Source: Treponema sp. UBA937 (GTDB lineage: Bacteria > Spirochaetota > Spirochaetia > Treponematales > Breznakiellaceae). Taken from it: a stretch of DNA of 30,569 bases. The stretch is from positions 13,810 to 44,378 of the forward strand of contig DBDH01000061.1 of assembly GCA_002293455.1 (NCBI GenBank), read 5' to 3'. The notes beneath the pieces are model-generated. The model did not search any database, had not been told where the DNA came from, and worked only from the letters and a program-made list of their open reading frames with translations. This document shows, piece by piece, positions 16,391 through 24,749 of this stretch. Both the position numbers and the translations under genes were made by a program. Numbering within the stretch: the stretch's first letter is position 1; each line of letters starts with the position of its first letter.

Positions 16391-17698
16391 ATGTGGAAGG
16401 TCCTCATTTCGACAGCGATCCCCCTGGTTTTGTATAACAGCATAAGCCCGCTTTTCTCATTTTTTGACATCCTCATTGCGTCTAATATGAGCGCCGCTGT
16501 CGCGTCAACTGTATCTTTTATTTCACAGATACAGTTCATGCTTTCCTCTGTCGGCGGGGGGCTCGCCGTGGGCGGAGGAATTCTGATTGCCCGCTATTTC
16601 GGCGCGGGGGATATGGACCGGGTCAATAGAAATATTAACACATTAGTTTTTCTCGCGTTGATAATCAGTCTGGTCATTCTTTTGCTGATCATACCCTTTT
16701 CTACGCCGTTTCTGAAATTTCTCAAGATGCCCGGAGACCTGCTGGAAACAGGTTCGGTATATTTTATTCTTGAAACGGCTATGCTTATCTGTGTTTTCAT
16801 CAATACGATTTATTTTTCGATTGAAAAGGCAAAGGGAAACACGAAGATCATCCTTTTTTGTAATATCTTTATGCTCACGCTGAAGCTCAGTCTGACGCTT
16901 TTTCTGGTACATGTGATCGGCGGGGGTATTCTGCTGCTTTCAGCGGCTTCGTTTGTTTCCCATTTGGGGATAACCTGTATCGCGGTAAAAAACATGACCA
17001 TGAGAAGAAACCCGTTCCGGCTTTCATTCAAATATGTTGATTTTTCCGCAAGGACCCTCATGCCCATATTGATGCTCTCGTTGCCGGTCTTTATGGAAAA
17101 ATTCGTCTTTAGTCTGGGAAAGGTGATTGTCAATTCCATGAGCGCGGCCTATGGCAGTATGGTCGTCGGCGCTTTGGGGATATCCAACAGGATCAGCGGT
17201 ATCGCCACCATGCCGCCTATAGGCGTTGAAGACGCGGAGGCATCGATTGTCAGTCAGAACCTGGGGAACAATAATATCCCACGCGCGCTGGGTATATTCA
17301 AGCGGACCCTCATCATCAATATGGGGCTGGGGCTCCTGTTCTTTATTCTGATGACTATCTTTAAAGATCATATTATTCTCCTCTTCGCGAAAAACGATCT
17401 CCTCTTTGCCGCGGAGATCGAGAAGATATATAACTACGAACGCTACGCCACGATACTGCTTGCCGCTTCCGCGTCGGTAATGGGGCTGCTCTACGGATTC
17501 GGCTATACCAGGATATCAATGATTCTGAACCTGACGCGGCTCTTTGTGTACCGTATTCCGCCGCTGTGGATTATGCAGAATTTTACCTCCATCGGCAGTG
17601 AAGGGGTCGGTATGGCGATGATGATAAGTAACGGCCTTATCGGGATCACCGCGATACTTGTGAGTGTTTTTGTTATCAGGAAGATACGAGTGCGCTAA
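16391..17698 (+). CDS. MATE-family transporter
   Basis: A 435-residue protein with twelve predicted membrane helices in two homologous halves, typical of MATE antiporters that exchange organic compounds for Na+ or H+. The first helix is STAIPLVLYNSISPLFSFFD, and the second half begins at ILMLSLPVFMEKFVFSLGKV. Coding resemblance continues upstream of the ATG: the same frame reads KKRRTFILEGDMWKV, and MATE proteins often start with a similar ...EGN.WK.. segment. No ATG, GTG or TTG exists there. AAGGGG lies only a few bases before ATG 16391, while a better AGGAGG is at 16364-16369. Substrate is unknown; it may export a by-product of uronate use. Confidence 0.85.
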   Translation: MWKVLISTAIPLVLYNSISPLFSFFDILIASNMSAAVASTVSFISQIQFMLSSVGGGLAVGGGILIARYFGAGDMDRVNRNINTLVFLALIISLVILLLIIPFSTPFLKFLKMPGDLLETGSVYFILETAMLICVFINTIYFSIEKAKGNTKIILFCNIFMLTLKLSLTLFLVHVIGGGILLLSAASFVSHLGITCIAVKNMTMRRNPFRLSFKYVDFSARTLMPILMLSLPVFMEKFVFSLGKVIVNSMSAAYGSMVVGALGISNRISGIATMPPIGVEDAEASIVSQNLGNNNIPRALGIFKRTLIINMGLGLLFFILMTIFKDHIILLFAKNDLLFAAEIEKIYNYERYATILLAASASVMGLLYGFGYTRISMILNLTRLFVYRIPPLWIMQNFTSIGSEGVGMAMMISNGLIGITAILVSVFVIRKIRVR

Positions 17699-17736
17699 AG
17701 CAACCAGATATGGCACTGATCTTTTTTTAATTGCCC

Positions 17737-17765
17737 TCGACATTTGTGCTTGATGATGTTATATA
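17737..17765 (+). promoter_or_regulatory. Promoter of the AraC-type regulator gene
   Basis: TCGACA (17737-17742) and TATATA (17760-17765) are 17 bases apart. The transcript should begin near 17772, on or next to the ATG at 17773, and no Shine-Dalgarno is present. This supports a leaderless message. Confidence 0.5.
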
Positions 17766-17772
17766 TATTTAT

Positions 17773-20700
17773 ATGGGTACAGCAAAGACGAGAGTAGGGT
17801 TCATTCTTGCTTCAATACATACCGGTTCTGCGCAGAATGTTTGGTCGAATTTTGCCCGGGAATCGAAAAAAGGGGATATTACCCTTTTTGTTCTTCCCGG
17901 CGGAAGGCTCAATTACCAGCCGGATTCCGAATATCTGCGGAATTCGCTTTTTAGCCTTGCTAATCCCTGCAATCTCGACGGAGTTATCAGTTGGAGTTCG
18001 ACGATTGGATATACGGTGCCTGATGAAGAATTTAACCGGTTTCACGAACGCTTTGCTCTCCCTTATGTGACCATTGCTCATAAGGTACCTGGGGCTCCCT
18101 GTGTGATGTTCGATGCTTACAAGGGTATGAAGGATCTGGTAACCCATTTCATCAAGGAGCATGGAGCCGCGAACATAGCTTTCCTGCGGGGACCCGCAAC
18201 CCACATTTCCGCGGAGGATCGATTTATGGGCTACTGCGATGCCCTGAAAGAAGCCGGACTCCGCTTGGATGAAAATCTCATTACTGACCCCTGTAGTTGG
18301 AACAGCGGAGAGGCTGCCGCGGCGCAGTTGTTTGAATCGCGGAAATGTGTTCCCGGCGAACATTTCGATACCTTGATTGGGGCAAGCGACATGATGATTT
18401 TCTCTGCCATTAACTATTTCCAGCGGCAGGGATTTTCAGTTCCCGAAGATTACTGGGCAGGGGGCTTTAATAATTCTGTGGAAAGCCGGATTCTTGAAAA
18501 CCCGATTTCCACGGTGCGTATGCCCTACGCGGAAATGAGCGGGGAATCTTTCAGAATCCTCAAGACCCTCCTCAGTAAGCCGAATGGGGAAGGGCTTTCC
18601 CACGAGATACCGGATGTGCAGCTTCCTTCGGAGGTGATTATCCGCCATTCCTGCGGATGCAGAAAAACAGCCGAAGCGTCAGCGTCACAAAGTACTGCTG
18701 CCGCCTCAGCCGTCCCTTGGGACAGTGACGCGATTATAGAACTGATTTCTTCCCGGTTCAAATTGGACGCAGCCGATAGGGACGCCTTTGTTGTCCCGAT
18801 GGTACAAGCTCTTTCTCATGATGATGACGCATCTCTTTTTTCCACCCTTTTAAGGAAATCAATCCAACGGTTTTTTGATGCCGGAGGCGAAATAGATACG
18901 CTTGTCGAAGTCATAGACACCATCCGGAAATCCCGTTTTCTGTCTCCTGAAAGAATGCTTTTTATAGAATCTACCGCGTTCCGTATTATTTCCTGGGCAC
19001 AGGAGCGGATGCATATAAACGGGGATTTTAAATTCGATCAATGGCACAGAGCCCTTAATTCCCTTAAATGCGAATTTCTGGGAACCAGGGATCGGCAGTC
19101 GCTTATACGGAGCCTCGCGCGGCATCTGCCCAAGATAGGCATATATACCGCATCGGTGATGCTTTACGGGGATGAAAAAACATCGGTCTGTATCGGCAGT
19201 TTTTCTCCCAAGGGGATTGCCGCACAGGAGCAGCGATTTCCTATGGAGCAGATGTTTCCGCTCAGCATCAAGGATCAATATGAAAATGATATCTATATGG
19301 TACAGCCCCTTTTCATCGAAAATCAGTCTCTGGGTTATTTTGTCTATAATGTGCCGTTTTATGATGGGGTTGTCCTTGAGGATCTGCGCTCTTCCGTAAG
19401 CAATGCCCTCAAGGGGATATTTCTGTTTGAAGAAGCGAACAGGGCAAAGCAAATCGCGGAGCAGGCGGAACGGACAAAAACCGAATTTTTTGTCACCGTC
19501 GGGAATGATCTCTATGACCCCCTTGCCGAAATAATGGAAAAGATCGAACAGCTGGAAAGCAGCCTGCCCAATGCGGAACCCGAAATAATAGCGGAACAGT
19601 TGACGTTTCTTAAAGCCTGTGTCGCATCCCGGCAGGACCAGACAAACCGTCTGATCGATTTGACCCTCTCCCAGCTTGATGATTTGTCTTTTAATAGTGT
19701 GCTTTTTAATATTGATACGCTGCTGCCTGGTTTTGCTCCTTTTCCGCTTCTTTCCGGTGATGTCAACCGCTTGTCACAGGCCCTGGCGCTCATTTATGAG
19801 GAATGCGGAAACCTGGAATCCGTAAAGATGCAGCGTCAGGGACTCGAAATCGCGTTCAGGAATCCTAATCCGCTGCAGCCGGAAATATGGAAAAAACATA
19901 CGCTGCTCCTTGCGGAACGGATTGTCTTGATGCATAACGGTCAATTCCATCGGGAGGTTTCGGGCTGCACGATAACTCTTCCCTGGATTACACTCTCAGG
20001 GGAGAAAGCCGAATATTCCGGAGGTGGGCAGAATGATCTGATCCTCTCCCTCTCGGATACAGCTCTTCTCCCTGCCGGTTTTTTTGATCTTCCCATAATT
20101 AAGGATGTTGATAAGGCTCTGACGATTCCCGGCAGAATCGCTTGCATTGTCTGGGACGCGGATAACGCTTCCGTGGACGATTATGTGCGGGTGTCGGCTC
20201 TTCACGCCCATCCCGAATTCTTTCATACTCCCTTTTTGTGTTACAGCCGTAATCTGACGGGTGTTACTCTGCTCGCATCGGTGAATGCGCTTATTCCGGT
20301 GCCGAAGAAAGGGCAGGTGCTTTTTATCGGAGTTTCTTCGGACATATTTTCCGCCTGGGCTGATAGTGATCTCGCGGTAAATATAGCATCTGCGGCTGAT
20401 TTTACCGAAATAGTTGCGAACATCACACCGGATTTAATCGTGATGGATTCTGTTGATATCAACGCTATTGAAATCATCCGCCGACATCCCTTGGCCGTAA
20501 TGGTTCCGATCATCGCTGTTCCTGAAAAGATAGAGTCTCCCGAAGATGTGATGAATCTGAGTCAATTTTCCCGGATCATTTTATGTAACCGCAGTATTGC
20601 CGCCTCCAGGGAATTCGCGGTACGGGTGAAGGCGATCATCGCTGGGGATGAGATTCTTCCTCCTCATACGGGCTTGTTGGTAAAAAAGGCGATCCTCTAT

Positions 20701-20982
20701 TTGAACCAACACGCGGAGTCCCATATCTCCCGCTGGAAATTGGCGGATTCTGTCAATGTCAGCGAGGATTACCTTACCCGTATCTTTCACCGGGAGATGG
20801 GCTTTCCGCTTTGGGAATATCTCAACCGTTATCGTGTATGCTTGGCGATGGATCTGTTGGTTCACACAAACGATACCATCTACGAGATCGCCATGCGGAC
20901 AGGGTTTCAAGATCAGGCATACTTCTGCCGGGTCTTTAAGAAGATATGCGGAATTCCTCCGGGACACCTCAGGAAGAAGTAA
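17773..20982 (+). CDS. Composite regulator: LacI-type sensor, degenerate histidine-kinase core, receiver-like domain and AraC DNA-binding domain
   Basis: A 1069-residue probable transcription activator of the pectin genes. Residues 1-290 match the sugar-binding domain of LacI/PurR regulators (RVGFILASIHTGSAQNVW at the start, IIRHSCGC at the end). Residues 400-560 are a GAF-like or linker region. At about 565-600, TEFFVTVGNDLYDPL aligns with the H-box of histidine kinases, but Asn takes the place of His. A shrunken ATPase-like region follows. Residues 846-960 resemble a receiver, with PDLIVMDSVD. The C-terminal 100 residues are an AraC helix-turn-helix (SRWKLADSVNVSEDYLTRIF and YEIAMRTGFQDQAYFCRVFK). 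An upstream TTG at 17731 is rejected because the promoter overlaps it. Confidence 0.88.
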   Translation: MGTAKTRVGFILASIHTGSAQNVWSNFARESKKGDITLFVLPGGRLNYQPDSEYLRNSLFSLANPCNLDGVISWSSTIGYTVPDEEFNRFHERFALPYVTIAHKVPGAPCVMFDAYKGMKDLVTHFIKEHGAANIAFLRGPATHISAEDRFMGYCDALKEAGLRLDENLITDPCSWNSGEAAAAQLFESRKCVPGEHFDTLIGASDMMIFSAINYFQRQGFSVPEDYWAGGFNNSVESRILENPISTVRMPYAEMSGESFRILKTLLSKPNGEGLSHEIPDVQLPSEVIIRHSCGCRKTAEASASQSTAAASAVPWDSDAIIELISSRFKLDAADRDAFVVPMVQALSHDDDASLFSTLLRKSIQRFFDAGGEIDTLVEVIDTIRKSRFLSPERMLFIESTAFRIISWAQERMHINGDFKFDQWHRALNSLKCEFLGTRDRQSLIRSLARHLPKIGIYTASVMLYGDEKTSVCIGSFSPKGIAAQEQRFPMEQMFPLSIKDQYENDIYMVQPLFIENQSLGYFVYNVPFYDGVVLEDLRSSVSNALKGIFLFEEANRAKQIAEQAERTKTEFFVTVGNDLYDPLAEIMEKIEQLESSLPNAEPEIIAEQLTFLKACVASRQDQTNRLIDLTLSQLDDLSFNSVLFNIDTLLPGFAPFPLLSGDVNRLSQALALIYEECGNLESVKMQRQGLEIAFRNPNPLQPEIWKKHTLLLAERIVLMHNGQFHREVSGCTITLPWITLSGEKAEYSGGGQNDLILSLSDTALLPAGFFDLPIIKDVDKALTIPGRIACIVWDADNASVDDYVRVSALHAHPEFFHTPFLCYSRNLTGVTLLASVNALIPVPKKGQVLFIGVSSDIFSAWADSDLAVNIASAADFTEIVANITPDLIVMDSVDINAIEIIRRHPLAVMVPIIAVPEKIESPEDVMNLSQFSRIILCNRSIAASREFAVRVKAIIAGDEILPPHTGLLVKKAILYLNQHAESHISRWKLADSVNVSEDYLTRIFHREMGFPLWEYLNRYRVCLAMDLLVHTNDTIYEIAMRTGFQDQAYFCRVFKKICGIPPGHLRKK

Positions 20983-21200
20983 GCGGGAATTGTTATTGGC
21001 TTTTGGGTGACTGACATTCCTGCGTATAATTCTGTTTCGTCGGAGATTTTTGTATGTTAATCATCAAATGTCTTCTTATTTGTCATAATCAATCACCTCC
21101 GCGGGGGTACATACATATTCGCTTGTAACCTTCGCGAGCGTTGACAAAATCCGTTTCAATTATCGTCTTATGTTTCACAATATGCTTAAAATTTAAACTG

Positions 21201-21243
21201 ATGAGCCTCTTGCAAAACTCGGTTAGTTTTGCAGCAAGCTCAT
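21201..21243. repeat. Palindromic repeat, copy A
   Basis: ATGAGC and GCTCAT enclose TGCAAAAC/GTTTTGCA around the loop TCGGTTA. Thirty bases of it are identical to the repeat at 21305-21334. Non-coding; it lies in the gene-free stretch between the regulator and the accessory operon. Confidence 0.7.
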
Positions 21244-21276
21244 ACTTGAGAAATTATTGGTGGTATACTCCTTTAA

Positions 21277-21452
21277 TGTAAGTTTCTGAAATAATGAATT
21301 AGTTGAGCCTCTTGCAAAACTCGGTTAGTTTTGCTGAGGCTCATGCGATTTCTCGCCTAAAGGCTGCAAAATACGCATTTTTAAGCGGTTGCAATTGCAA
21401 AAACTGGAGTTTTGCAATTGCCTCAGTTAATTCCTTATTTCAGAAACACTTA
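21277..21452. repeat. Composite inverted-repeat element (MITE-like)
   Basis: The outer arms, 21277-21309 (GTTTCTGAAATAATGAATTA) and 21420-21452 (its near-complement, TAATTCCTTATTTCAGAAAC), are imperfect inverted repeats. Between them lie two further palindromes: 21304-21343 (TGAGCCTC/GAGGCTCA, TTGCAAAAC stem, TCGGTTA loop) and 21391-21421 (a 12-bp stem GCAATTGCAAAA, loop ACTGGAG). No protein is encoded. At about 175 bases it has the form of a miniature element. Target duplications are not evident. Confidence 0.55.
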
Positions 21453-21460
21453 GATCGGAA

Positions 21461-21491
21461 ATAGTCAAATAGTTTTGGTTTGTTTGACTAT
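21461..21491. terminator. Stem-loop past the end of the accessory operon
   Basis: ATAGTCAAA (21461-21469) pairs with TTTGACTAT (21483-21491) around 13 bases. It lies about 40 bases past the last stop codon of the minus-strand operon. It lacks a good T-run, so the role is tentative. The rest of 20983-21532 shows no genes. Confidence 0.4.
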
Positions 21492-21532
21492 ATCTGTCAA
21501 AACAACAAAACCGCCCTAAGGACATGGTTACA

Positions 21533-22147
21533 TTATAAGAAATCATATCCCATTTTCCTGAAAGTTTTGAGTAAATCATCAGGTTTTTCATATAATATCG
21601 TTTTCATCCCAAAGTCTATTGCTGGAGCTAAATACTTTAGTGAATTATCGACATATATACAATTTTGAGGAGGGTTATTAGCTTTTTCTAATATACATTC
21701 ATACGGGAGGGAAGCAGGTTTCCGAACGCCTACCGAAAAGGTAAAAACGCCGTCATCAAAATATTGTAAAAAACTATATTTCTCTTCTAAATATTTTACT
21801 CTTTCTTTTGTACTTCCTGATAAATATAAGATTTCTACACCTTCTACTTTTAGACGCATAACAATTTTCTTTACACCGTCTATTGGAACATATCCATCGT
21901 GCCATATAAGAGCCAAATTTTCAGTAGATTCTTTTACTTGCCATTTCTTTTTTGCTGTATCCCAGAACTCATCAATAGTTATTTTGTTTTCTCTATACAA
22001 CAGACCAATTTCTCCATGAAAGATTTCTGTTACGATTTCTTTATTCAGTGAGTATTTATCAGATATGAAATTTATTGCTCTATCTGTACCATCGGTAAAA
22101 TATACCCCTCCTAAATCAAAGATAGCTGTCGGTAAATTAGATGACAT
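21533..22147 (-). CDS. HAD-superfamily hydrolase
   Basis: A 204-residue haloacid-dehalogenase-fold protein, probably a phosphatase. Motif I is AIFDLGGVYF, with the nucleophile Asp and Gly at the +2 position, as in YihX-like members. Motif II is ILYLSGST, the motif III Lys is in GVRKPASLPYE, and motif IV is CIYVDNSLKYL. ATG 22147 is chosen because GAGGAG lies 7 bases upstream; a GTG at 22168 would put this site inside the gene. It is the last gene of the accessory operon, 26 bases after a radical SAM gene. HAD phosphatases can heal RNA ends (as in T4 Pnkp), but this one lacks the DxDxT motif of Pnkp, so substrate is open. Confidence 0.82.
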   Translation of the reverse strand: MSSNLPTAIFDLGGVYFTDGTDRAINFISDKYSLNKEIVTEIFHGEIGLLYRENKITIDEFWDTAKKKWQVKESTENLALIWHDGYVPIDGVKKIVMRLKVEGVEILYLSGSTKERVKYLEEKYSFLQYFDDGVFTFSVGVRKPASLPYECILEKANNPPQNCIYVDNSLKYLAPAIDFGMKTILYEKPDDLLKTFRKMGYDFL

Positions 22148-22173
22148 GCTTATTCTCCTCAATAACACTATAT

Positions 22174-23259
22174 CTAATTACTAAAAAATAGTGTTGGTAA
22201 ATATCCATCATGTATAGACTGAAACTCTGTGTCTGACGCAATTTTTAGTTTGTTAATACTTACTTTTTTTCCTTTACTGAACGGACAATAGGGGTCTTTT
22301 TGAGAAAAATCTTTATACCATAAATATCTTCTATCTAGTGTACCTCCTCTACATGATACGGCATATTTGCAATCAGTACATTCTGTTGGCAGAGTTCTGT
22401 TTATGAGATTTTCAAAATTTCCCTTATTCAGTTCATCAAATACATTCTTAGTCTTGATATTTAATATTCTAAATTCATCAGTTATGAGGTATGTGGATGG
22501 TGTAATACTTCCGTCCGGTAAAATCCTAATACTGCTGATACCTGATGGGTCACTTTGGCTATATCCGCCATGAGTAAATACAGACGAAAACAAAGGGTCA
22601 GATAAACTCAGTATTTTATAGTTGCAATTAATGTATTCCAATGCTTTTTGTATCATCTCAAAATCAGGAATAAATTTTTTAGATTGTTCATTTATTCCAA
22701 GTGTAGCACGGTAAAGATTTAGTCGAATTATTGCGTTGTATTTATTTGCTATATTAAACAACATTTTAATATTTTCTATATCTAAGGTTTCATTAGTACC
22801 AATAAATACGATGCTTGTTCTTTTCTTGTGTACTTTGCAGAATTCAAGGGTTTGTATCGCCCAATCAAATACATGAGGATTTCCTCTGAAATGATTGTGC
22901 TTCTCTTTTTCTCCAAAATCAAGAGAAACATCAACTTCATCTAAGAAATTGACTACAATATCTTTTGCAGTATCATTCTTATTATAGAACTCGCTCAAAT
23001 AGCCATTGGTGGTGATTCCTTGTATCACAGAAGGAAATTTTTCCTTTATATACCTTACTGTTTCAATCCAATTATTGCAAAGCGTGTTTTCACCGGTTCC
23101 AAAATTTACACTGTTCACCAAATGAAAATTTTCATCAATAAATATTTTTATAATGGATATATCTGTTATTTCATCCGTATGTTCCCTGACACTTTTACTG
23201 TAACAGAAAGAACAGTTCAAATTACATTTATTTGTCAGTCCCCATCCTATGTTCCACAT
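22174..23259 (-). CDS. Radical SAM protein with C-terminal SPASM-type cysteine region (second copy)
   Basis: A 361-residue iron-sulfur enzyme. The [4Fe-4S] site is CNLNCSFCY (Cys12, Cys16, Cys19), very close to the N terminus, so there is no leader-binding domain ahead of the barrel. C-terminal cysteines, CTDCKYAVSCRGGTLDRRY and later PYCPF, form a SPASM-like auxiliary cluster region. Such proteins mostly modify peptides or proteins, sometimes small molecules. It is 18 bases downstream of another radical SAM gene; the two are not close copies. Substrate unknown. Confidence 0.85.
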   Translation of the reverse strand: MWNIGWGLTNKCNLNCSFCYSKSVREHTDEITDISIIKIFIDENFHLVNSVNFGTGENTLCNNWIETVRYIKEKFPSVIQGITTNGYLSEFYNKNDTAKDIVVNFLDEVDVSLDFGEKEKHNHFRGNPHVFDWAIQTLEFCKVHKKRTSIVFIGTNETLDIENIKMLFNIANKYNAIIRLNLYRATLGINEQSKKFIPDFEMIQKALEYINCNYKILSLSDPLFSSVFTHGGYSQSDPSGISSIRILPDGSITPSTYLITDEFRILNIKTKNVFDELNKGNFENLINRTLPTECTDCKYAVSCRGGTLDRRYLWYKDFSQKDPYCPFSKGKKVSINKLKIASDTEFQSIHDGYLPTLFFSN

Positions 23260-23277
23260 TATATATTCTTCTGCTCC

Positions 23278-24729
23278 CTATATTTCATGACCTACTGACC
23301 TTTTCAAATCATTATCGTCTAGCCTGATAGTTGAATAAATTTTTTGTCTATCCTCCGCTGTAGGAATTATTATATCATTGTCATTCGAGTGTTGTATATG
23401 ACAGAATAAGTCAGTAATCATAAAATCTAATATTTGTTTTATGAATATACAAGCTCTTTTATCAACATTGGTAATGTTCCCATTAAGAACGTAAGAATCA
23501 TATGTACACCCACTGCCACAGAGAGATATACCTATACACCCTTTACAGCATTCTAATGTATATGTTGACCTATTGCTCCATTCAAGGAAAACATCATCAT
23601 CTTTCAAAGAATCTAATTTCTCTATTTCATCTAAATGTTTGCCTATAATACCTGCTACCAATAATGTTTTACATGGACCTACTACCCCATTGGGAAGTAC
23701 GGTAATGCCGCGTCCTAATGCTGCACATTCTTTAGCATTGATTCGTTGTTTTACAAAAGGTTCAATTACCCGATTGATATTTTCAAGATACATACCTTGT
23801 TCCCTCAATCGAATATATGTAGACAGTATTACATCAGCATACTTTTCCATTGGTAAGATATTTGAATTATCTGCATTGAGTAAATAATGCTCAAAGTTAA
23901 GTCCCAAGCTATCCGGTTTGATTTTTAAAAAGAAATCAGTTATAGAATCGTCCAGTTCATTTACATTGTGTGTCCCGACAACCCCAGATATACCCACATT
24001 GCATCCGCATTGCTTGCAGAGATTATACCCATTCAAAGCATTATCGAAAGAACCCTTTCCAGAAAAGTCTTTACGGTATATATCATGCTGTACTTTAGTT
24101 CCATCTAAAGAGATTAAAACAAGAACATTATTCTCCTTGAATAATTTTGCCATCTGTTCCGTGAGTTTTGTTCCATTTGTAAAGAGTATGAATCTATATG
24201 AATCGAGTAATTCTTTTGTGTGCTGCAACAACAATTTAATAACCTTAAAATTTAATGTTGGTTCTCCACCAGTTAAGATTATTGTCTTTTGCTTCCCTTT
24301 GGGGGCGTACTTGGCAAATAAGGCTAAACTTCTTGCAGCAATATCCTCACTCATGTGAATTTGATTATTGTTCTTGTAATTTCTCTCAATCTGACAATAG
24401 GTACAGTTTAAGTTACACGACTCGGTTAATTGCAAACGTAATGTAGTAGGATTGATAACATTTATTGTATCAGCAATTTTTCTATACTCTGCATCATCAT
24501 CTGTCTCATAAAGAACAATATATTTTTTCTCAATAAGACTACAAATTATGTTATCATTTGGTTCAATTGTACCATTTGATAATAAGGCACTTTTAATTGA
24601 TTCATACATTGCTTTTTTGATATATATAACATCCATTGAGATAGAGTGATAGAGAGCAATATAGTTACAGGGATTCTTTTTTTCAATTTCTAATTCAAAA
24701 ACATTTTTGCTCATTCTAAATGATTCCAT
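23278..24729 (-). CDS. Radical SAM/SPASM protein with N-terminal extra domain (first copy)
   Basis: A 483-residue iron-sulfur enzyme. About 95 residues precede the radical SAM core, in the place where peptide maturases carry a substrate-binding domain. The cluster motif is CNLNCTYCQ (Cys105, Cys109, Cys112), followed by ILTGGEPTLNF, the glycine motif that binds SAM. The C-terminal SPASM cysteines are in CCKGCIGISLCGSGC. This is the pattern of anaerobic sulfatase maturases and of thioether-forming peptide maturases. No sulfatase or obvious precursor peptide is adjacent. GGAG lies 8 bases before ATG 24729. It follows the methyltransferase gene by 20 bases. Confidence 0.88.
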   Translation of the reverse strand: MESFRMSKNVFELEIEKKNPCNYIALYHSISMDVIYIKKAMYESIKSALLSNGTIEPNDNIICSLIEKKYIVLYETDDDAEYRKIADTINVINPTTLRLQLTESCNLNCTYCQIERNYKNNNQIHMSEDIAARSLALFAKYAPKGKQKTIILTGGEPTLNFKVIKLLLQHTKELLDSYRFILFTNGTKLTEQMAKLFKENNVLVLISLDGTKVQHDIYRKDFSGKGSFDNALNGYNLCKQCGCNVGISGVVGTHNVNELDDSITDFFLKIKPDSLGLNFEHYLLNADNSNILPMEKYADVILSTYIRLREQGMYLENINRVIEPFVKQRINAKECAALGRGITVLPNGVVGPCKTLLVAGIIGKHLDEIEKLDSLKDDDVFLEWSNRSTYTLECCKGCIGISLCGSGCTYDSYVLNGNITNVDKRACIFIKQILDFMITDLFCHIQHSNDNDIIIPTAEDRQKIYSTIRLDDNDLKRSVGHEI

Positions 24730-24749
24730 TATTTCTTCTCCTCATATCT

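Noticed and set aside
21201..21421. CRISPR-like repeated sequence
   Set aside because: Only two units are identical, spacing is irregular and each unit is a self-contained hairpin; no cas genes are present.
22148..22168. Upstream GTG start of the HAD gene
   Set aside because: It would place a strong GAGGAG ribosome binding site inside the gene; ATG 22147 is well spaced from that site.
22174..24729. Viperin-type antiviral radical SAM enzyme
   Set aside because: Both proteins have SPASM-type C-terminal cysteines and lack the viperin context of a nucleotide kinase; they look like peptide or protein modifiers.
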